The notes beneath the pieces were generated by a model that saw only the letters and a program-made list of their open reading frames with translations, was not told the DNA's origin and did not search any database. Both the position numbers and the translations under genes were made by a program. Positions 32,355 through 41,827 of a DNA stretch of 64,000 bases are shown piece after piece. The number at the start of each line of letters is the position of its first letter. The stretch's first letter is position 1. Source of the DNA: Thermococcus sp. 4557 (lineage in GTDB: Archaea > Methanobacteriota_B > Thermococci > Thermococcales > Thermococcaceae); assembly GCF_000221185.1 (NCBI RefSeq), contig NC_015865.1, positions 1,426,001 through 1,490,000 on the forward strand, in the 5' to 3' direction.

Positions 32355-33002
32355 ATGTTCGACCACTTGATAAGCGAAGCTCAATTGGGGCGGTTTTACT
32401 CCCGCCTGAAATCGCTTGGATTTGAGGAAATTCGTCCCTACGCCAAGGGAACCACGAGTCTCATCTTCTGCGCCCGGTTGGATGAAAAAAACGTCATAAT
32501 AAAGCTCCAGCGGCCGGACTCCCCGAGGCAGAACTTCGCCAGGGAGGCCGAAATCATCCGCGCGGTGGAGCCATTCGGGATAACCCCGCCGCTAGTGGCT
32601 TACGGCGTCTTTGAGGGTCTTGAGTACCTCGTTCGGGAGTTCGCGGAGGGGGAGATAATATTCCACGCGGACATCGAAAAACGGCATATCTTCGAGATAG
32701 TTGAGAAAACGGCCCTTCTCGACAGGCTCGGCCTCGACCACGGCCAGATTCAGGGGGGAAAGCATATAATAGTCGGAGAGAGGGTCTGGCTGATAGATTT
32801 CGAAAAGTCCGGCTGGAGGAAGCCGAAGAACCTCACCTCCGCTATGGCCATGGTGTTCCTGAACGACAACCACATCTCGCGCAGGGTTCGGGAGAAATTC
32901 GGGATGGACCGGGCATTCCTTGAGGAAATAAGGGAGGAAGTGAGGAATTACAAGAGAACCGGGAGGCTCTCAGGCCTTCTGCGCCTTCTTTCTCGCCTTT
33001 AG
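32355..33002 (+). CDS. Predicted RIO/Bud32-like protein kinase (COG2112 type)
   Basis: 215 residues. Kinase elements visible: AKGTTSLIFCARLDEKNVIIK (nucleotide loop and catalytic Lys), AREAEIIRAVEPFGITPP, LDHGQIQGGKHIIV as catalytic loop and LIDFEKSGWRKPKN as metal-binding loop. Archaeal small kinases of this type are related to RIO and lipopolysaccharide kinases. The target is unknown. ATG 32355 follows GTATTTAAGC, so the message is nearly leaderless. The 3' end overlaps the convergent membrane protein gene by 33 bases. Confidence 0.85.
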   Translation: MFDHLISEAQLGRFYSRLKSLGFEEIRPYAKGTTSLIFCARLDEKNVIIKLQRPDSPRQNFAREAEIIRAVEPFGITPPLVAYGVFEGLEYLVREFAEGEIIFHADIEKRHIFEIVEKTALLDRLGLDHGQIQGGKHIIVGERVWLIDFEKSGWRKPKNLTSAMAMVFLNDNHISRRVREKFGMDRAFLEEIREEVRNYKRTGRLSGLLRLLSRL

Positions 33003-33296
33003 CCTGTCCGCGTAGAGGGCCAGGAGGGGTATCGCCACCGCCATCGCTATCAGCCCCATCCTCGGATCCCAGAGGTAGTCGAAGACCAGTATCACGGCCA
33101 CGGCTATCGCCATCATCAGGAAGAGGTCCCTGTCGAAGAGCCGGGACTTTGCCAGGATGTTCTGATGCCGGGCGACGTACGCGAGGTATAGGGGTATCCC
33201 GACGGCGGCTATTGTTACTCCCGCGTAGGTTCTGAACGCCACGGAGATGAATATCCCCAGGACGAGTATGATTCCAACGCCGTGCTCCTCCCTCAT
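32970..33296 (-). CDS. Small membrane protein with four helices
   Basis: 108 residues with hydrophobic stretches GIILVLGIFISVAF, GVTIAAVGIPLYLAYVA, FLMMAIAVAVILVFDYLW and GLIAMAVAIPLLALYA, ending in a basic RLKARKKAQKA. No family recognised. Convergent with the kinase gene, overlapping at 3' ends. Confidence 0.7.
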   Translation of the reverse strand: MREEHGVGIILVLGIFISVAFRTYAGVTIAAVGIPLYLAYVARHQNILAKSRLFDRDLFLMMAIAVAVILVFDYLWDPRMGLIAMAVAIPLLALYADRLKARKKAQKA

Positions 33297-33371
33297 GTTT
33301 CCACCTGACCCCTCGCTATCGGTGATGACCTTTTAAACCTTCTCGCGTTTGTTACTGCACACGATAGTTAA

Positions 33372-33381
33372 GCTTATATAC
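33372..33381 (+). promoter_or_regulatory. TATA box of S9 peptidase gene
   Basis: GCTTATATAC about 35-40 bases before the ATG at 33414; GGTGA at 33402-33406 serves as ribosome binding site. Confidence 0.65.
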
Positions 33382-33413
33382 GTTGATGTCCATGATAGGC
33401 CGGTGATAGCGTT

Positions 33414-35279
33414 ATGAGCAACATCGAATGGGATGAGAAGACCTTTTCTAGGTTCGCGTACCTGGGCGACCCGCGTATCCGGGGCCGGCTGGTGGCCTAC
33501 GTTCTTACAAAGGCCAACATGGAGGACAACAAGTACGAGAGCACGGTGGTCGTTGAGGACTTGGAGACCGGGGCGAGGCGCTTCATCGAGAACGCTTCCA
33601 TGCCGAGGATCTCGCCGGATGGAAAGAAACTCGCTTTCACGCGTCCCAACAGCGAGAAGAAGGCAACGGAGATATGGGTGGCGGACGTACAGACCCTGAG
33701 CGCCAAGAGGGTTTTAACCATCAAGAACGTTCGCTCGATACAGTGGAACGACGATTCCAGGAGACTCCTTGTGATCGGCTTCAAGCGCCGCGATGATGAG
33801 GACTTCGTCTTCGACGACGACGTTCCCGCCTGGTTCGACAGCATGGGCTTCTTCGACGGGGAGAAAACGACCTTCTGGGTTCTCGACACGGAGAGTGAGG
33901 AAATAATCGAGCAGTTCGAGAAGCCGAGGTTTTCGAGTGGTCTCTGGCACGGCGATTCCATAGCCGTCAACGTCCCGCACCGCGAGGGCTCGAAACCAGC
34001 GCTCTTCAAGTTCTATGACATCTACCTCTGGAGGGACGGTGAGGAGGAGAGGCTCTTCGAGCGCGTTTCCTTTGAGGCGGTGGATTCCGACGGAAAGGCG
34101 CTCCTCCTGAGGGGCAAGAAAGAAAAGCGGTTCATCAGCGAGCACGAGTGGCTCTACGTCTGGGACGGCGAGCTCAAGCCCGTCTACGAGGGTCCGCTCG
34201 ACGTCTACGGCGCGAAGCTCACCGACGGCAAGGTCTACTTCCTCACTCCAGATGCAGGCAGGGTGAACCTCTGGCTCTGGGACGGACAAGCGGAGAGGGT
34301 GGTTGTAGGAAACCACTGGGTTTACGGCTTCGACGTCCACGACGGAAGGGCGGTTCTGCTTATAGCGACCGCCACCCGCGTCCCCGAGCTCTACCTCTAC
34401 GACGGCGAGCTGAAGCAGATAACCGACTACAACGGGCCGATATTCGCCAGGCTCAAGACCTTCGAGCCGAGGCACTTCCGCTTCAAGAGCAAAGACCTGG
34501 AGATAGACGGCTGGTACCTGAGGCCCGAGCTCAAGGAGGACGAAAAAGCTCCTGTTATAGTCTTCGTCCACGGTGGGCCGAAGGGAATGTACGGCCACCG
34601 CTTCGTCTACGAGATGCAGCTGATGGCGGCGAAGGGCTATTACATCGTCTTCGTCAACCCGCGCGGGAGCGACGGCTACGACGAGGACTTCGCGCTCCGC
34701 GTCCTTGAAAGAACAGGTCTTGAGGATTTTGAGGACATAATGAACGGCATCGAGGAGTTCTTCAAGCTCGAACCGCAGGCCGACAGGGAGCGCGTTGGCA
34801 TTACCGGCATAAGCTACGGCGGCTTCATGACCAACTGGGCTTTGACTCAGAGCGACCTCTTCAAGGCAGGTATAAGCGAGAACGGCATAAGCTACTGGCT
34901 CACCAGCTACGCCTTCTCCGACATCGGCCTCTGGTACGACGTTGAAGTCATCGGCCCGAACCCGCTGGAGAACGAGAACTACCGGAAGCTCAGCCCGCTG
35001 TTCTATGCGGAGAACGTGAAGGCCCCGATTCTGCTCATCCACTCCCTTGAGGACTACCGCTGTCCGCTCGACCAGAGCCTCATGTTCTACAACGTTCTCA
35101 AGGACATGGGCAAGGAGGCCTACATAGCGGTCTTCAAGAAAGGGCCCCACGGCCACAGCATCCGCGGAAGCCCGAAGCACCGCTCAAAGCGCTACAGGCT
35201 CTTCATCGAGTTCTTCGAGCGCAAGCTCAGGAAGTACGAGGAGGGCTTCGACGTCGAGAAGATACTCAAGGAAGGCTGA
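33414..35279 (+). CDS. S9 family prolyl oligopeptidase / acylaminoacyl-peptidase
   Basis: 621 residues. N-terminal beta-propeller (about residues 20-350) with repeated blade motifs such as PRISPDGKKLAFTRP, then an alpha/beta hydrolase domain. The catalytic triad is visible as Ser in GITGISYGGFMTN, Asp in LIHSLEDYRCPLDQ and His in KGPHGHSIRG; the oxyanion region is VFVHGGPKGMYG. It degrades peptides released from larger proteins in the cytoplasm. Monocistronic by promoter and convergent neighbour. Confidence 0.94.
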   Translation: MSNIEWDEKTFSRFAYLGDPRIRGRLVAYVLTKANMEDNKYESTVVVEDLETGARRFIENASMPRISPDGKKLAFTRPNSEKKATEIWVADVQTLSAKRVLTIKNVRSIQWNDDSRRLLVIGFKRRDDEDFVFDDDVPAWFDSMGFFDGEKTTFWVLDTESEEIIEQFEKPRFSSGLWHGDSIAVNVPHREGSKPALFKFYDIYLWRDGEEERLFERVSFEAVDSDGKALLLRGKKEKRFISEHEWLYVWDGELKPVYEGPLDVYGAKLTDGKVYFLTPDAGRVNLWLWDGQAERVVVGNHWVYGFDVHDGRAVLLIATATRVPELYLYDGELKQITDYNGPIFARLKTFEPRHFRFKSKDLEIDGWYLRPELKEDEKAPVIVFVHGGPKGMYGHRFVYEMQLMAAKGYYIVFVNPRGSDGYDEDFALRVLERTGLEDFEDIMNGIEEFFKLEPQADRERVGITGISYGGFMTNWALTQSDLFKAGISENGISYWLTSYAFSDIGLWYDVEVIGPNPLENENYRKLSPLFYAENVKAPILLIHSLEDYRCPLDQSLMFYNVLKDMGKEAYIAVFKKGPHGHSIRGSPKHRSKRYRLFIEFFERKLRKYEEGFDVEKILKEG

Positions 35280-35964
35280 GGCCCCTTTCTTTGAGCTTTT
35301 CTTTCAGCCTCTTTTCGCTTCCCCGGAAGTAGAAGAGGCACCATCCTTCTCTGCAGAACAGCTTCAGCTCGCCCCTGACGTCGTTGATGTCCCCCTTTCC
35401 CCGCGTGACCCCCACGAAACAGCCCTTACCCCTCCAGGTTTTCGGCTCTTCCGGCATCCACAGCTTCCGCGAGAGGGCTTCCCTCAGGGCCCAGAACTCG
35501 AAGGCGCAGCTGACTATGCCAAAGCGGTGGTTGTGCTCTATGAGCTTCACCAGGAACCTGAGGTAGTCCCCGTCCCTGGGCAGGTGGTCCGGGTCGGGGA
35601 GGCTCCTGAGGATCTCTGGCGGTACGGCCTTTCCGTCCGCGTAGAGCCTCGCGGCGGTGTAGAACGGAACCCACCCGTCCCCCGTCTCGATCAGCCTCAC
35701 CCCCTCCCCCTCCGCCGCGGGCAGGAGTTCATCGAGGCGGTTGAACCCGGCCTGAACGCCGAGCAGAATGCTCTCTCCGAGGTACTTTCCGAAGCAGTCC
35801 ATGGGCATTCTCACTATCCTTTCGAAGAAGTAGTTCCTCTCGAAGGCCTCCGCAACGGCTTCAAAGGCCCTGAGATTGCCCCGGTGAAGCGCCCTGCTGG
35901 CTGAGGCAACGAGCAGGGGGTGGAGCAGGTGCCTCCTCCTGTCCGTGACCATTACCGTCTTCAC
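35266..35964 (-). CDS. Hypothetical protein of Thermococcales
   Basis: 232 residues, probably cytoplasmic, no membrane segment. N-terminal part is helical and basic (TDRRRHLLHPLLVASASRAL); the middle contains CFGKYLGESILLGVQAGFN; the C-terminal 90 residues are predicted mixed alpha/beta (CFVGVTRGKGDINDVRGELK). I do not recognise a family. GTG 35964 or ATG 35952 could be the start. The 3' end overlaps the peptidase gene by 14 bases. Confidence 0.65.
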   Translation of the reverse strand: MKTVMVTDRRRHLLHPLLVASASRALHRGNLRAFEAVAEAFERNYFFERIVRMPMDCFGKYLGESILLGVQAGFNRLDELLPAAEGEGVRLIETGDGWVPFYTAARLYADGKAVPPEILRSLPDPDHLPRDGDYLRFLVKLIEHNHRFGIVSCAFEFWALREALSRKLWMPEEPKTWRGKGCFVGVTRGKGDINDVRGELKLFCREGWCLFYFRGSEKRLKEKLKERGLSLP

Positions 35965-36119
35965 AGCCCGTCCTTTGAGTGGGGCCTTAAATTATTTTCC
36001 CCGGTCGTAACGTTCCACCTTATTCAAACCTGGTTACTCCTGTCCCCTTTTGACACGAAAGCGTTAAAAAGAGCATCCATCAACTGGGTTGCTACGTCAA
36101 ATAATCCGGAGGTCTGCTC

Positions 36120-39092
36120 ATGTCGGGAAAAAAGGGTGAGAAAAAGCTCTACTACCACGGACTCAAGGAGCAGAAGAAGCTCAACGTATCGAGGCTCAAA
36201 TACCTCTCGATTCTCCTGTCTGTAATCGGCGTCGCCGTTCTGCTCGTTGCCGCCCAGAGCGCCCAAGCCCCGCTCGTCAGGGTGAGCGACGTCTACGGCA
36301 ACTACCTGATGAACTACGCCGTCGTCAGGATAAACGGCACCGTAATCACCGTTCCCTACGTCTCCCAGACCGGCGGAAAGCTCGGCCTAACCTTCACGGT
36401 GGACGACGGAACCGGGCAGATTGACGTCCGCGTCTACTCCCCGCTCGCCGATGAGATGGTACGGAAGGGTCTAGTCCCCTTCCCCGGCGACGAGGTGACG
36501 GCCGAAGTCCAGCTCCGCGTGAGGGAGACCTACACCTACTCGATGCTCCAGTACCTCGACGGCCTGCACTTCCGCTCGAAGCTCCACTCCGCCGACCCGC
36601 CGCTCGTCAAGTCCCTCAACGCCAACATGAGCGGCTCCTACGTGGCCGTCGAGGGCATCGTCACAGAGTTCTCCAACGTCAGCTCCGGCTACCTGATGAC
36701 CGTCGATACCGGCGACTCCCTCGTTTCCGTGCTCGTCCCGAGGGTTCTTCTCGTCTTCAACAACCTCTCCGTCAAGGTCGGCGACACCCTCTACGCCCCG
36801 GGAATAGTCTACCTCTACAAGGGCACCTCACCGGAGATAGTCGTCAGGAACCTCACCCAGCTCGCGGTTACGCCGATCGAGGAAGCTCCCGTCGTCCCGA
36901 TAGGCGAGGCACCCAACTATCCTGAAATGGTCATGGCCGTTGAAGGCTCCATAGCTGGAATAACCTACGAGAACGGCCGCTACGTGCTGACCATCACCGA
37001 CGGTCAGAACTACCTCGACGCCCTCGTCCCGCGCGAGGTTCTCGCCAACCTCAACCCCTTCAACGCCTCGAGCGAGAGCACGGTCAAGGTCGCGGGAAGA
37101 ATGGGGAACGACGGCAGGCTCGTTGCGGCCTACCTGGAGGTCGTGAAGCCCGTTAAAACCGAGTTCAAGCCGATCGGCGTCCTAACCCTGGACATGCGCG
37201 GCTCGATAGCGGCCGTGAAGGGCAACATCGAGGAGGTCGATAGGGTAGGCTCGAACCTCAAGCTCGTCATCGACGACGGAACCGGAAGGCTGGACGTCTT
37301 CATCCCCTCCGCCGCCCTCGCTGAGCTCTCCAACGAGACGATGGCTCAGCTTAAAGTCGGCCTCGGAGTCGAGGTTGCCGGCTACCTCGAGGAGTACCGC
37401 GGAAAGCTCGAGGTGGTCGTTTACACTGGAGAGGGAATAAGGGCCCTCGGAGAGCCGCTCCCACCGGAGGAGATAGAGCTTCCGAAGGTCACCGCGGCCC
37501 AGCTCGCTGACTACGAGGGTCAGCTCGTCGATTTCGCCGGCTCGATCGAGGGGGTAACCTACGCCAACGGCACCTACTACCTCGCCGTGGACGGCGTTAA
37601 GGCCTCTCTCCCGAGGGAAGCCCTGCTCAACCTCAACCCGCTCGAGGCAGGAACCGGCAGTCAGGTCACGGTCAGGGGCCTGGTCGAGAGTCCAAGCCTT
37701 GTGAAGGGCGAGAACCTCACCGTCGAAGTTCCGATAGCCCCGATTCCGCTCAAGCCCGACGAGGTCACCGCGGAGATGGAGGGACAGCTCGTCGCCGTTG
37801 TCGGCAAGGTCACCGACGTGGCCAACCTCAGCGGCAACCTCAAGATAGTCGTCGGCAACCTCCCGGTCTTCGTGCCGAGGACGACCGCCAACGAGCTGAC
37901 CTACGTCCCGGCCGAGGGAGACATTGTGCAGATCGGAGGATACGTCGAAATCTACCGCGACGAGCCGGAGGTGGTGCTCTTCAACCCGGCCGCGATTGAG
38001 AAGCTCCAGCAGACCGGGCCGCTTGAGGGCACCGTCTCGGACCTGAAGACCGCCACCGAGCCGCTCCTCCTGACGGTCACCTGGGACTCGATTGCCTACC
38101 AGAAGCCCGACTACGCGCTGACCTTCCACGACTCCACCGGAAGCGCAACCCTCCTCATCGAGCGCTCCCTCCTGCCCAACCCGCTCAAAGCAGGCACGGG
38201 CAGCACGCTGAGGGTGATAGCCGACCCGCTCTCCGGCAGGATAACCGCGCTGAACGTCACCGGGGCCAGGCCCTCCCAGGTCGTCAAGACCGGCTCGGTG
38301 AGCCTCTCGATGAAGGGCAGGACCGTGGCGCTGAACGGAACTGTTTCGAGCGTCTTCACCCTCGGAAGCAACCTCAAGCTGATCGTGGACGATGGAAGCG
38401 GTGGAATAGCGGTCTTCATACCCGGCGGCGCCAACCTGAGCGTCGAGAAGGGCCGGACGGTGCTCCTTGCTGGCTACGTGGACGAGTACAACGGCGAGGC
38501 GGAGATTATCGTCTACGACCTCGATGCGGTTGTGGTGATGGAGAATCCCCCCGGAGGAACCGCGGGAATCGGAGAGGTGAAGGTCTCGGAGCTCTCCGGC
38601 GCCACCGGAAGGGTGAACCTCACGGTAACCTGGGACGGGCTGAGCTACGAGGACGGCTACGTCATGAAGGTCCACGACGACACCGGAAGCGCCAAGCTGG
38701 CGGTCTCGCGCGACCTCCTCCCGGATCCGAGGGAAGCGGGAACCGGAAGCACGCTCAGGATAACCTACGACGCCGACGCCGGCCAGGTGGTTTCCATAAC
38801 CGTCGTCGAGGCGGTTCCGGCGGAGGAACTAAGGACGGGCGACGTCACTTTGGACCTCCTCGGGACGACCGTGGTCGTTGAGGGAACCATCAAGGACGTC
38901 TACACTGGCAAGAGCTTCGTCAAGCTGACCATCGACGACGGAAGCGGGGAGCTGGTTATCTTCATACCAAAGAGCGTCGCCCAGCCGGATCTCAGCGAGG
39001 GCCAGACGGTCAGAGTAGCGGGCTACGTCGCCGAGTACAAGGGAACCGTCGAGGTCATCCCATACAGGGGCGACTGCATCGAGGTGAGGTGA
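36120..39092 (+). CDS. 990-residue membrane-anchored protein made of about ten OB-fold-like repeats
   Basis: A lysine-rich cytoplasmic start, one membrane helix (about residues 28-50, YLSILLSVIGVAVLLVAAQ), then about 940 residues outside. Repeats of 70-100 residues carry OB-fold signatures: TVDDGTGQIDVRVYSP (around residue 93), VIDDGTGRLDVFIPS (382), FHDSTGSATLLIE (669), IVDDGSGGIAVFIPG (756), VHDDTGSAKLAVS (851), TIDDGSGELVIFIPK (937). Each full repeat ends in a GYVxEYxGxxEVVVY strand. Two repeat types alternate, one with a TVTWDxxxY strand. OB folds of this class bind single-stranded nucleic acid or oligosaccharide. GGAGGT precedes the ATG. First of three overlapping genes. Confidence 0.75.
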   Translation: MSGKKGEKKLYYHGLKEQKKLNVSRLKYLSILLSVIGVAVLLVAAQSAQAPLVRVSDVYGNYLMNYAVVRINGTVITVPYVSQTGGKLGLTFTVDDGTGQIDVRVYSPLADEMVRKGLVPFPGDEVTAEVQLRVRETYTYSMLQYLDGLHFRSKLHSADPPLVKSLNANMSGSYVAVEGIVTEFSNVSSGYLMTVDTGDSLVSVLVPRVLLVFNNLSVKVGDTLYAPGIVYLYKGTSPEIVVRNLTQLAVTPIEEAPVVPIGEAPNYPEMVMAVEGSIAGITYENGRYVLTITDGQNYLDALVPREVLANLNPFNASSESTVKVAGRMGNDGRLVAAYLEVVKPVKTEFKPIGVLTLDMRGSIAAVKGNIEEVDRVGSNLKLVIDDGTGRLDVFIPSAALAELSNETMAQLKVGLGVEVAGYLEEYRGKLEVVVYTGEGIRALGEPLPPEEIELPKVTAAQLADYEGQLVDFAGSIEGVTYANGTYYLAVDGVKASLPREALLNLNPLEAGTGSQVTVRGLVESPSLVKGENLTVEVPIAPIPLKPDEVTAEMEGQLVAVVGKVTDVANLSGNLKIVVGNLPVFVPRTTANELTYVPAEGDIVQIGGYVEIYRDEPEVVLFNPAAIEKLQQTGPLEGTVSDLKTATEPLLLTVTWDSIAYQKPDYALTFHDSTGSATLLIERSLLPNPLKAGTGSTLRVIADPLSGRITALNVTGARPSQVVKTGSVSLSMKGRTVALNGTVSSVFTLGSNLKLIVDDGSGGIAVFIPGGANLSVEKGRTVLLAGYVDEYNGEAEIIVYDLDAVVVMENPPGGTAGIGEVKVSELSGATGRVNLTVTWDGLSYEDGYVMKVHDDTGSAKLAVSRDLLPDPREAGTGSTLRITYDADAGQVVSITVVEAVPAEELRTGDVTLDLLGTTVVVEGTIKDVYTGKSFVKLTIDDGSGELVIFIPKSVAQPDLSEGQTVRVAGYVAEYKGTVEVIPYRGDCIEVR

Positions 39093-40420
39093 TGGCCATG
39101 GTTCCCCTTTCAGACCTTTTAATCTGGTCCCTCGCGGGGGTGCTCTTTGGCTCCTTCATCTCCTGGATTCCGGGCTTCCACATATTCAACATAATGGCCC
39201 TACTGGTGGCAGTCTTCGGTGTCGGCGAGCTGATGCCCGTCCAGGCCTTCCCCTTCTTCGCCATCGGGGCAATAGTGGCGTACGCCTACGTGAGCGCGAT
39301 TTCCAGCGTCTACTTCAGCGTCGCCGACGAGAGCGCGGTGTTCCTCCTCTTTCCAACCCAGCGCTACCTCCTCCTCGGCAGGGGACATGAGGCAGTCCTG
39401 TTATACCTCATCGGCGCGGTTGCAGGAACACTCGTCCTCGTGCTTGGGGCGCTCTTCATATTCCCGAAGGTGCTGCCGCCGATTTACCAGGCGACCAGCC
39501 CCTACATAACCTACTTCCTGGTGGCCATAGTGGTCTTCATGTTCATGAGCGAGTGGCCCAAGGAAGGAGACCGCGGAAAAACGCCTGCCGAAAGGCTCTG
39601 GTTGGCCTGGAGGCAGATACTCGGCGGAATCCTGGTGTTCTTCCTCTCGGGAATACTGGGCTTCATCGTTATGAACACCAATCTCCTGCCGACGACGAGC
39701 GCCTACACGAGGCTCACGCCGATGTTCATCGGCTTCTTCGGAATGTCGTGGGTGATACTCAACATACTCTCCAACCCGCCGATGCTCGAGCAGGTTCCCG
39801 ACGACAGGGTTGAGAGTAGCCTCTACAACACCCTCAAGGCCAGCTTCGGCGGAGCGCTGGGAGGAACGATAGCGGCAGTTTACCCCATAATCACCGGCGG
39901 AATGGGTGCTCTCGTTGCGGGTCACATGACCAGTCAGCGCGGTGACGATGCCTTCATCATAAGCCAGGGTGTGAACAGGGTCATCTACTACGTCGGGGCC
40001 TTCACGCTCCTATTCCTGCCCCAGCTGAGGCTCACGAGGGGAGCGGCGGCGTGGCTCGTCAGCTCAATCTACACCCCCAAGAGCTACGCGGAGTATCTGG
40101 CCGCGATAGGTGTCATCCTGCTCAGCGCGGGGATAAGCTTCATCTTCACCTACTACCTCTCCAGGTTCCTAGCCAACAGCTTCAACGTCGTCCACATCAA
40201 GAAGCTCTCCTACGTGGTTGCAGTGACGCTGGTGGCCATAAGCTACCTCCTCACCGGCCCGATGGGGCTGGCGGTGCTCTTCGTCTCGACGGCGATAGGA
40301 ATGATGGCAGCAGCGTTCAACACCAGGAGGAGCTACTGTCTCGGCGGACTTATACTGCCCGTGCTCATCAGCATGACGGGCCACACGGGCTACTTCATGC
40401 ACCTGCTCGGACTGGGGTGA
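39092..40420 (+). CDS. TctA-like polytopic membrane protein
   Basis: 442 residues, about 11 helices. Its N-terminal GVLFGSFISWIPGFHIFNI and the middle GGALGGTIAAVYPIITGGMGAL resemble the glycine/proline-rich signatures of the tripartite tricarboxylate transporter large subunit (TctA) and of its archaeal relatives (COG1784 type). No TctB or TctC partner is present. ATG 39092 overlaps the OB-fold gene's stop as TGATG after GAGGTGAGGTG. It probably transports or translocates whatever the OB-fold protein binds; that is inference. Confidence 0.72.
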   Translation: MAMVPLSDLLIWSLAGVLFGSFISWIPGFHIFNIMALLVAVFGVGELMPVQAFPFFAIGAIVAYAYVSAISSVYFSVADESAVFLLFPTQRYLLLGRGHEAVLLYLIGAVAGTLVLVLGALFIFPKVLPPIYQATSPYITYFLVAIVVFMFMSEWPKEGDRGKTPAERLWLAWRQILGGILVFFLSGILGFIVMNTNLLPTTSAYTRLTPMFIGFFGMSWVILNILSNPPMLEQVPDDRVESSLYNTLKASFGGALGGTIAAVYPIITGGMGALVAGHMTSQRGDDAFIISQGVNRVIYYVGAFTLLFLPQLRLTRGAAAWLVSSIYTPKSYAEYLAAIGVILLSAGISFIFTYYLSRFLANSFNVVHIKKLSYVVAVTLVAISYLLTGPMGLAVLFVSTAIGMMAAAFNTRRSYCLGGLILPVLISMTGHTGYFMHLLGLG

Positions 40421-40426
40421 TGGAAG

Positions 40427-41827
40427 ATGAGAGGGTTCACCCACTACATCTCGGGCCTCGCGGCGGCGACCTTCTTCGCCGCCCTCGTCGGTGATCTAAG
40501 GCTCGGCATACTCATTCCGGTCATAGCGGCTGCCGCCGCCTACTTCCCCGACTTCGTGGACTTCAAGTTCGGGAAGTTCCTGGCGAGAAGGGACTACGAG
40601 ATAGACCCCGCCCCCTGGGACGAGAAGAAGCACTACGCGCCCAAGCTCGTTAAAATCAGCGAGCTGAGCGGGGAGAACCGCTACCAGTTCTTTGCCATCG
40701 AGGGGAAGGTCGAGGAGATACTGGCGAGGGGTTCAGGGAAGGTCTCCTACAGGGTTCTCCGCGAGGACGGAAGCGAGGAGACCGTCACGGAGAGCTACAA
40801 CAGCATAGTCTTCACGCTCAACGACGGAACCGGGAAGATAACCGTCGAGGCCTTTGGAGATGACTACGAGTTCTTCGAGGAGGAGTTCGGGAAGATCGAG
40901 GAAGGCAGGGAGATGCTCGTCTTTGGCTACGTTGATGTGGAGGAGGACGGTTCGCTCAAGCTCGTCGTCAGCGACGCCCCGCACCCGCAGGGCATAGCTG
41001 ACACCATAGCGAAGGCGATAGAGGAGGCCTACCGCGAGGGCGAGAGGATAGTCAAGATACACAACATTCGCCTCCCTGGAGACGTTTACAGGCGCTTCTG
41101 GGTTCACCTCGACCCGCCCAGGAGGGAGGTCAGGGTCGAGATGGGGCCGATAGTGACGCCAGGTGGCGTTGCAATAGGCGGCGACGTTCCCGAGTACAGG
41201 AAGTACGGGATAGCGAAGGTTAGCGTTCCCTTCATCAAGACCTATCCAAAGCCGACGAGGATTGATTCATTCTCCGGCCCGGAGATAGCCTTCAGAAGGG
41301 CTGAGTTCAAGGGCAAGACCGTCGTCAAGGACAGGTTCCTGCCCTGGCACCACGGCTTCAGCCACTCGCTCACGATGGGCATTATAATAGGCCTCGTCGT
41401 CTTCGCTTTCTTCAAGCTGATTGGCTACGAGCACGCGACAGAGTTGGCACTCGCTTCGATGATAGGTCAGTGGCTCCACGTCTTCGAGGACCAGCTCGGC
41501 TTCATGGGAAGCAACCTGCTCCCGCCGATAACCAAGGACGTCGTTCCGGGCTTCAAGCTCGGCGAGAGCGGCAGCGGGCTTACCAATTTCTCAACGGCAT
41601 GGCTGATGATAGCCTTCATGATATGGAACTTCAACCGCTTCACCGACCCGAGGCCGATACCGATCAGCGACGCAAAGCTACTGCTCCTCCTGGCCTGGCC
41701 GTCGATAATAGGCTTTGGAATAGCGATAGTCAGGAGCTTCAGGCTCAGAAAGGAAATCTCGGAGCTCATGGACTACTACACCAATCTGGAAGCCTTCGAG
41801 GAGATGGAGGAGGTCGGGGGGATTTAA
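40427..41827 (+). CDS. DUF457/YdjM-type membrane-bound metal-dependent hydrolase with inserted OB fold
   Basis: 466 residues. The N-terminal helix pair with THYISGLAAATFFAALVG and AAAAYFPDFVDFK, and the downstream RFLPWHHGFSHSLTMG and IGQWLHVFEDQLG, are the conserved His/Asp positions of the LexA-binding/YdjM membrane hydrolases. Between them (about residues 75-185) is an OB-fold-like insertion with IVFTLNDGTGKITVEAFGDDY and MLVFGYVDVEEDGSLKLVV, like the repeats of the 990-residue protein two genes upstream. Six bases separate it from the TctA-like gene. A membrane phosphoesterase or nuclease acting on the same ligand is a reasonable guess. Confidence 0.75.
   Translation: MRGFTHYISGLAAATFFAALVGDLRLGILIPVIAAAAAYFPDFVDFKFGKFLARRDYEIDPAPWDEKKHYAPKLVKISELSGENRYQFFAIEGKVEEILARGSGKVSYRVLREDGSEETVTESYNSIVFTLNDGTGKITVEAFGDDYEFFEEEFGKIEEGREMLVFGYVDVEEDGSLKLVVSDAPHPQGIADTIAKAIEEAYREGERIVKIHNIRLPGDVYRRFWVHLDPPRREVRVEMGPIVTPGGVAIGGDVPEYRKYGIAKVSVPFIKTYPKPTRIDSFSGPEIAFRRAEFKGKTVVKDRFLPWHHGFSHSLTMGIIIGLVVFAFFKLIGYEHATELALASMIGQWLHVFEDQLGFMGSNLLPPITKDVVPGFKLGESGSGLTNFSTAWLMIAFMIWNFNRFTDPRPIPISDAKLLLLLAWPSIIGFGIAIVRSFRLRKEISELMDYYTNLEAFEEMEEVGGI

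Noticed and set aside
33714-35180. Minus-strand frame of 488 codons opposite the S9 peptidase
   Set aside because: Shadow; the catalytic triad and propeller are on the plus strand.
37182-38675. Minus-strand frame of 497 codons opposite the OB-fold protein
   Set aside because: Val/Asp/Arg-rich shadow with no domain; the plus strand has a signal anchor, repeats and a ribosome site.
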